Assembly: GCF_030129945.1 (NCBI RefSeq)
Contig: NZ_JARRAF010000027.1
Span: forward strand, 1-60,862
Source of the DNA: Parachitinimonas caeni
GTDB lineage: Bacteria > Pseudomonadota > Gammaproteobacteria > Burkholderiales > Chitinimonadaceae
Direction: 5' to 3'
DNA: 60,862 nt
Below, in pieces: positions 49,342-58,869 of the stretch. The notes under the pieces are model-generated. The model saw only the letters and a program-made list of their open reading frames with translations. It ran no database searches and had not been told where the DNA came from. The translations under genes and the position numbers were made by a program. Positions within the stretch are counted from its first letter, which is position 1. Each line of letters opens with the position of its first letter.

Positions 49342-50970
49342 ATGACTTCTGCTTATGACCTGGATCTGCCCAAGAATCCTGCCAATTACCTTCCGCTGTC
49401 GCCGCTGTCGTTTTTACCCCGTAGTGCCATGCTGTGGCCGGACAAGACGGCGGTGATTCACGGCAGCCAGCGATTCAGCTGGGCGCAGATGTATGCCCGA
49501 AGCCGTCGCCTGGCTTCCGCGTTGGCGCAGCGAGGCATCGGGCGAGGTCAGACGGTGGCCATTCTGGCGCCGAATATTCCGGCGATGATTGATGCGCACT
49601 TTGGCGTGCCCATGTGTGGCGCGGTGCTCAATACCCTCAATTACCGGCTGGATCCGGCCACGATTGCCTTTCAGCTTGAGCATGGTGAGGCCCGCGTGCT
49701 GTTGTGTGACAGCGAGTTCGTGCCACTGGCCCAGGCCGCCTTGGCGCTGGTCAAGGTCCGGCCCTTGCTGGTGAATATCGTGGATGCGCAAGCCGATTTC
49801 GGGCAGCGTCTGCAGGGGCTGGACTACGAAGCCTTGCTGGCGGAAGGGGACCCTGACTATGACTGGCCAGCGCCACAGGATGAGTGGGAAGCGATCAGCC
49901 TGAATTACACCTCGGGCACGACCGGTAACCCGAAAGGTGTGGTGTATCACCATCGTGGCGCCTACCTGAATGCCATGTCGAATGCCCTGGCAACCGGGAT
50001 GAGCCACGCAACGGTCAAACTGTGGTCGTTGCCAATGTTTCATTGCAATGGCTGGTGTTTTGTCTGGACCTTGGCGGCAATAGGCGGTACCTCGGTCTGC
50101 CTGCGGCGGGTTGAAGCCGAAACGATGTTCGCGCTGATTGCCGAGCAAGGCGTCAACTATATGTGTGGGGCTGCGGTGGTGCTGAGCCTGTTCATCAATG
50201 CACCCGCGACCGTGCGCCGGACGTTTGCGCACACCGTGCATTTCAATGCAGCGGCCGCACCGGTGCCGGTGCCGATCATTCGTGCGGCTGAGGCGATCGG
50301 CTTCAAGGTGCAGCATCTGTATGGCCTGACGGAAACCTACGGCCCGGCGACTTTGTGCTTGTGGAAGGAGGAATTCAGCCTGCTGCCCGAGCCAGAGCAA
50401 GCAGCCATCCTGCGCCGACAGGGGGTTGCCTACCCGATGCTCGAAGCGGTGACGGTGCTGGACCCGGCAACCATGCAGCCGGTACCGGCCGATGGTGAAA
50501 CGCTGGGCGAAGTCATGTTTCGCGGCAATATTGTCATGAAGGGTTATCTGAAGAACCCGGCCGCCAGCGCCGAAGCATTTCGGGATGGTTGGTTCCATTC
50601 CGGTGATTTGGGGGTTTTGCACCCGGATGGCTATATCGAGCTGAAGGATCGCAGCAAGGACATCATTATTTCTGGCGGTGAGAACATCGCCAGCATCGAG
50701 GTGGAAGCTGCGCTGTATCAGCATCCTGCCGTGCTGGAAGCGGCCGTGGTGGCGTTGCCCGACGAGAAATGGGGTGAGGTGCCGTGCGCCTTTGTCATGC
50801 TGAAACCGGGTGTTGTCTCGATTGATGAAACCGAGTTGCGGAATTTCTGCCGTGACAGGCTGGCCGGTTATAAAGTCCCCAAGCGCTTTGTGTTTGGGGA
50901 GCTGCCTAAAACCTCGACCGGCAAGGTGCAGAAGTTCCTGCTGCGAGATCGGGCCAAGGCCGGGCTATAA
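49342..50970 (+). CDS. AMP-forming acyl-CoA synthetase (DmdB/medium-chain type)
   Basis: 542 aa. ANL enzyme making acyl-CoA. P-loop YTSGTTGNPKG, then VVYHHRGAYLNAMSNALATG, HLYGLTETYGPATLC, HSGDLGVLHPDGYIELKDRS and SGGENIASIEVEAAL; the C-terminal lysine is in KTSTGKVQKFLLRD. Motifs agree with the methylmercaptopropionate/medium-chain CoA ligase group. ATG 49342 (TSAYDLDLPKNPANY) is where similarity begins; the frame is open back to 49165, but the extra stretch looks non-coding. Not linked to the lux cluster. Confidence 0.88.
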   Translation: MTSAYDLDLPKNPANYLPLSPLSFLPRSAMLWPDKTAVIHGSQRFSWAQMYARSRRLASALAQRGIGRGQTVAILAPNIPAMIDAHFGVPMCGAVLNTLNYRLDPATIAFQLEHGEARVLLCDSEFVPLAQAALALVKVRPLLVNIVDAQADFGQRLQGLDYEALLAEGDPDYDWPAPQDEWEAISLNYTSGTTGNPKGVVYHHRGAYLNAMSNALATGMSHATVKLWSLPMFHCNGWCFVWTLAAIGGTSVCLRRVEAETMFALIAEQGVNYMCGAAVVLSLFINAPATVRRTFAHTVHFNAAAAPVPVPIIRAAEAIGFKVQHLYGLTETYGPATLCLWKEEFSLLPEPEQAAILRRQGVAYPMLEAVTVLDPATMQPVPADGETLGEVMFRGNIVMKGYLKNPAASAEAFRDGWFHSGDLGVLHPDGYIELKDRSKDIIISGGENIASIEVEAALYQHPAVLEAAVVALPDEKWGEVPCAFVMLKPGVVSIDETELRNFCRDRLAGYKVPKRFVFGELPKTSTGKVQKFLLRDRAKAGL

Positions 50971-51131
50971 AGGCCGCGTCTGACCGCCAGACAGCGCCGG
51001 CTGATCCAGATGCCCACCTGCGGCATTTTGCGCGGCTGGCCAGCGGGTCGGCTTGTCCCCACAATGAAACGCAGTACAATCCAGCGCTTACCGCGCGATT
51101 TGCGTGTCGTTTCAACTAACACCTTCGACCT

Positions 51132-52019
51132 ATGCTGACTTTCCAGGAAATCATCCTTACGTTGCAACGCTATTGGAATCAACACGGCTGTGCGTTGCTC
51201 CTGCCTTACGACATGGAAATGGGCGCAGGCACTTTCCACACCGCAACCTTTCTGCGTGCCATTGGCCCGGAACCCTGGCGTGCGGCTTATGTGCAGCCCA
51301 GTCGCCGTCCCAAGGATGGCCGTTACGGCGAGAACCCGAACCGTCTGTTCCAGCATCACCAGTTTCAGGTAGCCCTCAAGCCCAGCCCCGACAATATTCA
51401 GGAGCTGTATCTGGGGTCGCTCAAAGAGCTGGGGCTTGATCCGACCATTCACGACATCCGCTTCGTCGAAGATGACTGGGAAAGCCCGACGCTTGGCGCC
51501 TGGGGGCTCGGTTGGGAGGTCTGGCTCAACGGCATGGAAGTGACGCAGTTCACCTACTTCCAGCAGGTAGGCGGCCTCGATTGCAAACCGGTATTGGGCG
51601 AGATCACTTACGGCCTGGAGCGGTTGGCGATGTATCTGCAGAACATCGAGAACGTTTACGACCTGGTCTGGACTACTCTGCCTGACGGCAGGCCGGTCAC
51701 TTACGGCAACGTGTTCTTCCAGAACGAAGTCGAACAATCAAAGTACGCCTTTGAGCATTCGAATGTCGAACTACTATTCAAGCAGTTCACCGAGTTCGAA
51801 GCCGAGGCCAAGCGTCTGCTGGATGCGGGCCTTGCCTTACCGGGTTACGAGATGGTGATGAAGTGTTCGCATACCTTCAACCTGCTTGACGCACGCGGGG
51901 CGATCTCGGTGACTGAGCGTGCCGCTTATATTGGCCGGGTCAGAACACTGGCCAGACAGGTGGCACAAGCCTATTACGATGCCCGAGAAGCCCTGGGCTT
52001 TCCGATGCTCGCTTCCTGA
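51132..52019 (+). CDS. glyQ: Glycyl-tRNA synthetase alpha subunit
   Basis: 295 aa. Catalytic subunit of the bacterial alpha2-beta2 enzyme: [57 protein letters not shown] and [17 protein letters not shown] are the diagnostic blocks. Full length. It is the first gene of a co-directional set running to regA. Confidence 0.97.
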   Translation: MLTFQEIILTLQRYWNQHGCALLLPYDMEMGAGTFHTATFLRAIGPEPWRAAYVQPSRRPKDGRYGENPNRLFQHHQFQVALKPSPDNIQELYLGSLKELGLDPTIHDIRFVEDDWESPTLGAWGLGWEVWLNGMEVTQFTYFQQVGGLDCKPVLGEITYGLERLAMYLQNIENVYDLVWTTLPDGRPVTYGNVFFQNEVEQSKYAFEHSNVELLFKQFTEFEAEAKRLLDAGLALPGYEMVMKCSHTFNLLDARGAISVTERAAYIGRVRTLARQVAQAYYDAREALGFPMLAS

Positions 52020-52030
52020 GTCGCCGAAAA

Positions 52031-52648
52031 ATGCTCCGACGCCTGCTTTCATTATTTACCCTGCCGCTGCTTTTGGCGGCTTGTGGAGACTTTGAAGATG
52101 CGTCGGATGTGTCGGGCTACTCCCGGCCACCCAAAGATGAAAAAGCCGAATGGCAGAGCGTGATCAACGCCGATGCCTTCACCGCGTCTGTCGATCTGAA
52201 GTCGATAGGAGGTGAAGATCAGTACGCCGAGCGGGATTACATCTATGCCTGGCTGCGGCAGGAATTCAAGGAAGACCAGCAGGTTGCCAATCTGGATGGG
52301 GATCCCACCAAGCGGAAGTACCGCGTGCGTTATGCCCGCTACGCCATTGACTGCGCCACCTGGAGTGAAAAGCAGGTTGCCTTGATGGGCGGCGTCAGCT
52401 CGGAACTGCGCAATGCAGCCGGGAAAGTGGTGCAGCGTTCCGGCGTGGTTGGCTTCATGCGCGAATTCCAGATGCAGCAGCGTAATACGCTGGGCGAGCA
52501 ATTCGTACGCAAAGTGTGCGATGCAGCCAGCAAGATGACTGATAAGAAAGGCCGGCCGATTGAACAAGATCAGCCCGCTTACCCGATAGACAAGAACAAG
52601 GTACCGCCAGACCGTAGTGCTGCCGAGCCGGCAACATTACCCGCCTGA
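52031..52648 (+). CDS. CNP1-like lipoprotein
   Basis: 205 aa. Lipobox LLLAAC at residues 13-18, so the mature protein starts at Cys and is anchored in a membrane. The body has DYIYAWLRQEFKEDQQ, RKYRVRYARYAIDCATWSEK, as in CNP1-like proteins of betaproteobacteria, whose role is unknown. It sits between glyQ and glyS with short gaps, so it is co-transcribed with them. Confidence 0.8.
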   Translation: MLRRLLSLFTLPLLLAACGDFEDASDVSGYSRPPKDEKAEWQSVINADAFTASVDLKSIGGEDQYAERDYIYAWLRQEFKEDQQVANLDGDPTKRKYRVRYARYAIDCATWSEKQVALMGGVSSELRNAAGKVVQRSGVVGFMREFQMQQRNTLGEQFVRKVCDAASKMTDKKGRPIEQDQPAYPIDKNKVPPDRSAAEPATLPA

Positions 52649-52685
52649 TGCTGACCTCTTACCGTATTTTGAGATTGATTCGTCC

Positions 52686-54752
52686 ATGTCGAACACCCTT
52701 CTGATCGAACTTTTCACCGAAGAACTTCCACCCAAAGCCTTGCCCAAGCTGGCGGCGAGCTTTGCTCAGACCATCGCAGACGAGCTGACGCGGCTGGGCT
52801 TCATTGCTGCTGGCACGGCGGTAACCGAGTTTGCCTCACCTCGCCGCCTGGCGGTCAGCATTCCGGCTGTGGCCGCCATTCAGCCGGATCAAACCGTTGA
52901 ACGCCGTGGCCCTGCCGTGGCTGCAGGCTACAAGGATGGCCAGGCCACCCCGGCCTTGCAGGGTTTTGCCCGCTCCTGTGGTGTGGCGATTGAGGCGCTG
53001 GAGAAAGGCTCGGACGGCAAGCAGGAAGTATTTGTCTTCCGCTCTGAAAAGAAGGGCGAGCCACTGGCAGTGCATCTGACTGCAATTGTCGAACTGGCTT
53101 TGAAAAAACTACCCGCCCCCAAGCTGATGCGCTGGGGCAGCCGTGAAGGCCAGTTCATTCGTCCGGTACACGGCTTGATGATGTTGCACGGCGATGAGGT
53201 GATTGCGGGTTCTGCATTGGGCTTTGAAAGTGGTCGGGAGACCGGGGGGCATCGCTTCCTGTCTCAAGGCAAGTTGTCGATGCCTGATGCGGCAAGCTAC
53301 GCCAGCGTTTTGCGTGAGCAGGGCAAGGTGATGGCCAGTTTTGCCGAGCGGCGGGCTGCCATCAAGCAGCAGCTTGATCAAAAGGCGGCCGAGCGGGGCG
53401 CCCGTATCGCGGGCAGCGATGCGCTGCTGGATGAGGTGACGGGCCTGGTTGAGTGGCCGGTGGTGCTGGAGGGCAGCTTTGAAGAAGACTTCCTCAAGGT
53501 ACCGCAGGAATGTCTGATCCTGACCATGCAACAGAACCAGAAGTACTTTCCTTTGCTCGACGAGCAGGGTCGGCTGACCAATCGCTTTCTGCTGGTTTCC
53601 AACCAACAAAGCCGCGACCCCGGCCAGATCGTCCACGGTAACGAACGGGTGGTACGTGCCCGCTTGTCGGATGCCAAATTCTTCTTTGAGCAAGATCAGA
53701 AAACCCGCCTGGATGCCCGCGTCAGCCGCCTGAAGGGTGTGGTCTATCACAACAAGATTGGTAGCCAGCTGGAGCGCGTCACCCGTCTGGAAACCATTGC
53801 CGGTGAAATTGCCCGCGAACTGGGTAGCGATCAGGCGATTGCAGCGCGTGCTGCCCATCTGGCCAAAGCTGATCTGGTCAGCGATATGGTCGGCGAATTC
53901 CCGGAGCTGCAAGGCATCATGGGCATGTACTACGCCCGTCTCGATGGTGAGCACGAGGCCGTCGCCGAAGCGATTGAGGGGCATTACCACCCACGCTTTG
54001 CGGGCGATACTTTGCCACAAGGTCCGATTGCCCAGGCCGTTTCTTTGGCGGATAAACTGGAAGCGATAGTGGGAATCTACGGTATCGGTCTGGTACCAAC
54101 CGGTGATAAAGATCCGTTCGGCTTGCGTCGGGCTGCGCTCGGCGTGTTGCGCATGCTGATAGAGGCCCGGCTCAAGCTGGATCTGAGGAAGCTGCTGCAG
54201 TTGACGGCCAATAGCTTTCCGGCCGGCATCCTGTCGGCAACCGTGGTGGGCGACGTCTTTGAATTCATTCTGGAGCGCTTGCGCAACTACCTGGCTGCCG
54301 AATATCCCTCTGCGGATATTGACGCGGTGCTGGCTGATCGACCAAGTCGCCTGGAAACCGTGCTTGCCCGTCTCGCAGCGGTTGCTGAGTTCAAGCGTTT
54401 GCCAGAAGCGGCAACTTTGGCTGCGGCCAACAAGCGTACCTGCAATATCCTCAAGAAAATTACCGATCCCCTGCCGACGCTGGATGCGTCTCGCCTGACC
54501 GAGGCAGAAGAGAAGGCGTTGCACGGTGTTCTGGTGGATTTGCAGCCCAAGGTGGCGGCCCAGTTCAAGGCTCACGATTACACGGCCGCTCTGAAGAGTT
54601 TGGCGGCGTTGAAGGCGCCGGTTGATGCCTTCTTCGATCATGTGATGGTGATGGCCGACGATTTGGCTGTTCGGAATAATCGTTTGGCGTTGCTGGCCGA
54701 GCTGGCCGGTTTGATGAACCAGGTTGCAGATATCTCACTGCTGGCTGAGTAA
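52686..54752 (+). CDS. glyS: Glycyl-tRNA synthetase beta subunit
   Basis: 688 aa. tRNA-recognition subunit. Start SNTLLIELFTEELPPKALPK is characteristic; later RRGPAVAAGYKDGQATPALQ, MQQNQKYFPLLDEQG, VNERVVRARLSDAKFFFEQD-like block (GNERVVRARLSDAKFFFEQD), AKADLVSDMVGEFPELQGIM and the C-terminal anticodon-binding domain. ATG 52686 is chosen from the conserved start; the frame is open into the lipoprotein gene. Confidence 0.97.
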   Translation: MSNTLLIELFTEELPPKALPKLAASFAQTIADELTRLGFIAAGTAVTEFASPRRLAVSIPAVAAIQPDQTVERRGPAVAAGYKDGQATPALQGFARSCGVAIEALEKGSDGKQEVFVFRSEKKGEPLAVHLTAIVELALKKLPAPKLMRWGSREGQFIRPVHGLMMLHGDEVIAGSALGFESGRETGGHRFLSQGKLSMPDAASYASVLREQGKVMASFAERRAAIKQQLDQKAAERGARIAGSDALLDEVTGLVEWPVVLEGSFEEDFLKVPQECLILTMQQNQKYFPLLDEQGRLTNRFLLVSNQQSRDPGQIVHGNERVVRARLSDAKFFFEQDQKTRLDARVSRLKGVVYHNKIGSQLERVTRLETIAGEIARELGSDQAIAARAAHLAKADLVSDMVGEFPELQGIMGMYYARLDGEHEAVAEAIEGHYHPRFAGDTLPQGPIAQAVSLADKLEAIVGIYGIGLVPTGDKDPFGLRRAALGVLRMLIEARLKLDLRKLLQLTANSFPAGILSATVVGDVFEFILERLRNYLAAEYPSADIDAVLADRPSRLETVLARLAAVAEFKRLPEAATLAAANKRTCNILKKITDPLPTLDASRLTEAEEKALHGVLVDLQPKVAAQFKAHDYTAALKSLAALKAPVDAFFDHVMVMADDLAVRNNRLALLAELAGLMNQVADISLLAE

Positions 54753-54762
54753 AGGAAAAACC

Positions 54763-55611
54763 ATGACCCCAACCCCACTCTTCGACGGTGACGAAGTCAG
54801 GCTCAAACAATGCCGGCATGGCTTGATGAGTTATTTCAAGCACGATCAGTATGTGGGGCGTAGCTTCGATGTGTATGGCGAGTTTTCAGAGAGCGAAACC
54901 TCGCTATTCAAGGAAGCCGTCCGACCTGGTGATATTGTTGTCGAAGTGGGGGCCAATATTGGCAGCCACACGCTTTTTCTGGCGCAGTCGGTGGGTTCGC
55001 AAGGTGCGGTGCTGGCTTTCGAGCCACAGCGCCGCGTGTTTCAGATGCTGTGCGGCAATCTTGCCCTCAATGGCATTGAAAATGTCAGGGCTTTGCAAAT
55101 GGGCTTGGGTGATGGCGATGGGGTTGCCAAGATCCCGGCTCTGAGTTTTGCCCAGACCGTGAATGTGGGGGGGGTGAGTCTGGCCAGCACTGAAGCTGCA
55201 CCAGATTGGGAGGATGTCGAAGTCCGCACGCTCGACAGTTTCAATTTACCGCGGCTCGACTTCCTGAAAATTGACGTGGAGGGCATGGAAGAGCAAGTGC
55301 TACGTGGGGCGGAACAGACGATTCGACGCTGCCGTCCCTTGCTCTACGTCGAAAATGATCGCGAAGACAAGTCGGAGTCCTTGTTGCGGTACATGTTGTC
55401 GCTGGGCTATCGCCTGTGGTGGCATTTGCCCATCATGTACAACGAGGACAATTTCTTTGGCAATAAGGAAAATATTTTTCCTGGCATTGTTTCGATCAAC
55501 GTCTTCGGGGTCCCTGAGGAGCTGGAGGTGCAGGTTAATCGGTTCTCCCCGGTGGAAGATCCTGCCATCGCTTGGAGTCAGGGGAAATTTAAGATAACAG
55601 GCGTGTACTAA
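54763..55611 (+). CDS. FkbM-family SAM methyltransferase
   Basis: 282 aa. SAM-binding motif I VVEVGANIGSHTLFLAQ, motif II AVLAFEPQRRVFQML, and the FkbM signature LDFLKIDVEGMEEQVLRGAE. Such enzymes O-methylate sugars or small molecules. ATG 54763 follows AAAGGAAAAACC, and the gene ends two bases before gmhB. The substrate is not evident; a cell-envelope sugar is plausible from the neighbours. Confidence 0.88.
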   Translation: MTPTPLFDGDEVRLKQCRHGLMSYFKHDQYVGRSFDVYGEFSESETSLFKEAVRPGDIVVEVGANIGSHTLFLAQSVGSQGAVLAFEPQRRVFQMLCGNLALNGIENVRALQMGLGDGDGVAKIPALSFAQTVNVGGVSLASTEAAPDWEDVEVRTLDSFNLPRLDFLKIDVEGMEEQVLRGAEQTIRRCRPLLYVENDREDKSESLLRYMLSLGYRLWWHLPIMYNEDNFFGNKENIFPGIVSINVFGVPEELEVQVNRFSPVEDPAIAWSQGKFKITGVY

Positions 55612-55613
55612 CG

Positions 55614-56159
55614 GTGAAGCTCATCATTCTTGATCGCGACGGTGTGATCAACCACGACCGTGATGATTTTGTGAAATCGCCTGCTGAGTGGGTGCCGATT
55701 GAGGGAAGCCTGGAAGCGATTTCCATGCTGAATCATGGCGGATTTCATGTGGTGGTGGCGACTAACCAGTCCGGAATCGGTCGCGGATTGTTCAGTATGG
55801 AGTCGCTGAATGCCATGCATGACAAGCTGCATCAGCTGCTGTCCAAGGTTGGTGGGCGCGTGGATGCGATCTTCATCTGCCCGCATACCGCAGCGATTGG
55901 ATGTGGTTGTCGCAAACCGGCGCCCGGCATGTATCGTGACATCAGCCAGCGCTTTGATGCGCGGCTCGATCAGACGCCCGTGGTGGGGGATAGTTTGCGT
56001 GATCTGGAAGCCGCTGCCGCTGTAGGTGCTGAACCGATTCTGGTTCGGACGGGTAAAGGCGAGAAAACCCTGGCTCAGGGTGGTTTACCACCGGGTACGC
56101 TGGTATTTGATGATCTGGCGGCTGTGGCCACGTTCTTGCTGAATAGAGAGGCTGACTGA
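55614..56159 (+). CDS. gmhB: D-glycero-D-manno-heptose-1,7-bisphosphate 7-phosphatase
   Basis: 181 aa HAD phosphatase of ADP-heptose synthesis for LPS core. Motif I LIILDRDGVINHDRDDFVKS, motif II ATNQSGIGRG, the zinc loop FICPHTAAIGCGCRKPAPGM, and VVGDSLRDLEAA. GTG start at 55614, two bases after the previous stop. It overlaps the next gene by one base. Confidence 0.95.
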   Translation: MKLIILDRDGVINHDRDDFVKSPAEWVPIEGSLEAISMLNHGGFHVVVATNQSGIGRGLFSMESLNAMHDKLHQLLSKVGGRVDAIFICPHTAAIGCGCRKPAPGMYRDISQRFDARLDQTPVVGDSLRDLEAAAAVGAEPILVRTGKGEKTLAQGGLPPGTLVFDDLAAVATFLLNREAD

Positions 56160-56938
56160 TGGAAATCTGGTTTCGTTCGGTGTTGTATCAGTTTGGGGTG
56201 GCGGTGATTACCATCGCGCATGCCATAGCTTTGCTGGTAGCGATTTTGTTGCCATACCGGCTACGTTTCCGCCTGGTCATGTCCTATGCCCAAGCCTGTC
56301 TCAAGTGGTTGGAGTTGTCGTGCGGGTTACAAGGCCGCGTGCTGGGGCGCGAGAATATTCCGACAGAACCATGCGTCATACTCTGCAAGCACCAGTCAGC
56401 ATGGGAAACACTGATGCTGACGCTGATCTTCCCCCTGCAGACCTGGGTCGCCAAGCGTGAACTGGTGTGGCTGCCATTTTTTGGCTGGGCGTTGTGGAGC
56501 CTCAAGCCCATCTTGATTGATCGTTCCAATCGCACCAAAGCCAGCCGCCAGTTGCTGCAGCAAGGTGCTGAACGGGTGCGAGATGGTCTTTCGATTGTCG
56601 TGTTCCCGGAGGGCACTCGTGTTGCGGCAGGCCGGCGAGGCCGCTACAAAGCGGGTGGTGCCCGTTTGGCGACCGCTCTTAACTTGCCGATTGTGCCGGT
56701 CGCGGTGAATTCGGGGGAGTTCTGGCCCCGTAATTCCTTCCGTAAGTATTCAGGTCAGGCCACGATGGTGATAGGGCCGGCCATCTACCCTCAGGGGCGT
56801 AGTGGCGAGGAGCTGACACAACTGGCGGAAAAATGGATTGAGGCTGAGATGGATGTGATCAGTGGGGTCGGTCCGTGCTGGCCTGGGAAAATGGAACCAC
56901 TTGCGCCTCGCGTTATTGAAGAACAGGTAGCTCAATAA
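56159..56938 (+). CDS. PlsC-like 1-acylglycerol-3-phosphate acyltransferase
   Basis: 259 aa. N-terminal TM helix (FGVAVITIAHAIALLVAILL), acyltransferase motif 1 LCKHQSAWETL (H-x4-E instead of the usual H-x4-D), motif 3 VVFPEGTRVAAGRRGRYKAG, motif 4 LPIVPVAVNSGEFW. It makes phosphatidic acid or acylates a related lysolipid. It starts in the gmhB stop (TGATG). Confidence 0.9.
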   Translation: MEIWFRSVLYQFGVAVITIAHAIALLVAILLPYRLRFRLVMSYAQACLKWLELSCGLQGRVLGRENIPTEPCVILCKHQSAWETLMLTLIFPLQTWVAKRELVWLPFFGWALWSLKPILIDRSNRTKASRQLLQQGAERVRDGLSIVVFPEGTRVAAGRRGRYKAGGARLATALNLPIVPVAVNSGEFWPRNSFRKYSGQATMVIGPAIYPQGRSGEELTQLAEKWIEAEMDVISGVGPCWPGKMEPLAPRVIEEQVAQ

Positions 56939-56953
56939 GCAGGTTGGATCGAA

Positions 56954-57673
56954 TTGCCAGAATCTGCGCGTAACAAAGGTTTGCTTCGGGCCGAGCAACA
57001 CCATATTTTGCTGGCGACGACACCGGTTAACTACCAACTCAAGCGTAGTGCCAAGCGACGGTCGATTGGATTGCAGATCTCTGGGCAAGGTTTGGTGGTG
57101 TCAGCCCCTCCTGCAGTTTCACATATATATATAGAAGCCTTGCTCAAGACAAAGGCTGGCTGGATCTTAAGCAAGCTGCAGCGCTGGCAGACTGAAGCCG
57201 GGAACCTTGAGCAGGTTGATTTGAGTGCCATTGACTGGCTGGGCCAGCCCAAAAAGTTGCTCATACACACCGGGCCTACTCGGGTGACGGATGACGCAAT
57301 CTGGTTGGCTTGTAAAGCCGGGGAAGAAACGCGGGCATTGGGCAAGTTTATGCAGGCCGCTGCCATGCAATATTTTTCTGCGCGTATCGAGCAGCTCAAG
57401 CCATCTATCTCTATCCGGCCGATCAGCTTGCACCTGTCCCATGCCAAGACACGCTGGGGATCCTGTTCATCTGCTGGGGCCATTCGTCTGAACTGGCGTT
57501 TGATGCAGGCCCCACCAGCAGTTATTGACTACGTACTGATCCATGAACTTGCCCATCTGCGTGAGCTGAACCACTCTGATCGCTTTTGGCAGATTGTCGC
57601 AAGCGTCTGCCCGAACTATAAGCATCACCGCCAGTTTCTGCGCCAGAACGGCGCGCGCTACTTTGCCTGGTAG
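56954..57673 (+). CDS. YgjP-like/DUF45 metalloprotease
   Basis: 239 aa. N-terminal KRSAKRRSIGLQISGQGLVV and APPAVSHIYIEALLKTKAGW are typical of DUF45. Zinc motif HELAHLRELNHSDRFWQIV (HExxH plus a distal His), preceded by SHAKTRWGSCSSAGAIRLNW. Probably a cytoplasmic M48-like peptidase, function unknown. TTG start at 56954, 15 bases after the previous stop. Confidence 0.88.
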   Translation: MPESARNKGLLRAEQHHILLATTPVNYQLKRSAKRRSIGLQISGQGLVVSAPPAVSHIYIEALLKTKAGWILSKLQRWQTEAGNLEQVDLSAIDWLGQPKKLLIHTGPTRVTDDAIWLACKAGEETRALGKFMQAAAMQYFSARIEQLKPSISIRPISLHLSHAKTRWGSCSSAGAIRLNWRLMQAPPAVIDYVLIHELAHLRELNHSDRFWQIVASVCPNYKHHRQFLRQNGARYFAW

Positions 57674-57684
57674 AAAGTCCTTCT

Positions 57685-58866
57685 GTGTCGCCGCGCAAAC
57701 TTCCCCCTGTTGTGATAGCCATCGGGCTGGTCAGTTGCCTGAATGATCTGGCATCCGAAATGGTAACGCCGCTGTTGCCGCTGCTACTGGCGGGGAGTGC
57801 CAATAATGTGGCACTGAGTCTGGGGTTGATCGAGGGCGTGGCAGAGGCTTTGTCGGCATTCCTCAAGCTGTGGGCTGGACGGCGTTCTGATGCGGCGGGA
57901 GGGAAACGCAAACCGTTCGCGATTGCCGGGTATGCCATGTCCAATATGGTTAGACCGCTGATGGCGCTTGCTTCGGGTTGGGGGATGCTATTGCTGCTGA
58001 GAAGTGTCGATCGTATCGGGAAAGGCATACGCAGCGCGCCACGCGATGCCATGCTTGCTGATGCAACGGATGAAACCAATCGAGGCGTTGCATTCGGTTT
58101 CCATCGCGCGATGGACAATGCCGGAGCGGTGGGTGGTGCGCTGCTGGCTGCTGCCGTGTTGGCCTCCGGCCAGTTTTCACTTCCGGCCGTGATTGCGCTA
58201 TCGGCATTGCCTGGAGCCATGGCCCTGGCCGTTCTGGCATTGGCCGTAAAAGATGTACCACGCTTTCCCAGGCGCAAAGCAAACTCACCACCTATCACTT
58301 TTTCTGGTCTTGCCCCAGCCTGCCGGGGCTTGATTGCGCTAATCGGCCTGATGACACTGGCTCGAGTGGCAGAAACCTTTGTGATCCTGCGCGCTCATGA
58401 TCTGGGTGCATCCTCTCTAACTTGCTTACTGCTTTGGGCGCTGTTTAATTTCACCAAGGCCCTTGCCGCCATCGTCGGTGGACGTTTTGCAGATCGCTTC
58501 GGCAATCTGCAGACCCTACAATTGAGCTGGTTACTTTATGTTGTCGGATTTATATCTCTGGGTCTGACCGAGTCTTTACCGGTCTGGTGGTTGGTGGCGG
58601 CACTCTACGGCTTGGTTTGTGGTTTTGGCGAAGGTGTTGAGCGGTCTGCGCTGTGTGAGACGGCTCAGGCGGAGCAGCTGGGTACCGCATTCGGCTGGTT
58701 CTATCTGGTGATGGGGCTGGTTTCCATTCCTGCAGGCCTGGGGTTTGGCTGGTTGTGGCAGGTGTTTGGCGCAAATCTGGCATTCGGCATAGCCACCTTG
58801 GTCGCAACCCTTGCTTCCACTCTCTTATTTATATGGCGATTGCGCACGCCTATCGGCGCCCACTAG
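57685..58866 (+). CDS. MFS transporter
   Basis: 393 aa with about 12 TM helices. Conserved segments include LNDLASEMVTPLLPLLL near the start, LRSVDRIGKGIRSAPRDAML, and FGFHRAMDNAGAVGGALLAA. These match a family of uncharacterised MFS proteins common in proteobacteria. Start GTG 57685, 11 bases after the preceding stop. Substrate unknown. Confidence 0.85.
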   Translation: MSPRKLPPVVIAIGLVSCLNDLASEMVTPLLPLLLAGSANNVALSLGLIEGVAEALSAFLKLWAGRRSDAAGGKRKPFAIAGYAMSNMVRPLMALASGWGMLLLLRSVDRIGKGIRSAPRDAMLADATDETNRGVAFGFHRAMDNAGAVGGALLAAAVLASGQFSLPAVIALSALPGAMALAVLALAVKDVPRFPRRKANSPPITFSGLAPACRGLIALIGLMTLARVAETFVILRAHDLGASSLTCLLLWALFNFTKALAAIVGGRFADRFGNLQTLQLSWLLYVVGFISLGLTESLPVWWLVAALYGLVCGFGEGVERSALCETAQAEQLGTAFGWFYLVMGLVSIPAGLGFGWLWQVFGANLAFGIATLVATLASTLLFIWRLRTPIGAH

Positions 58867-58869
58867 TCT

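Noticed and set aside
53109-54641. 510-aa open frame on the minus strand
   Set aside because: Antisense to glyS, whose motifs are unmistakable.
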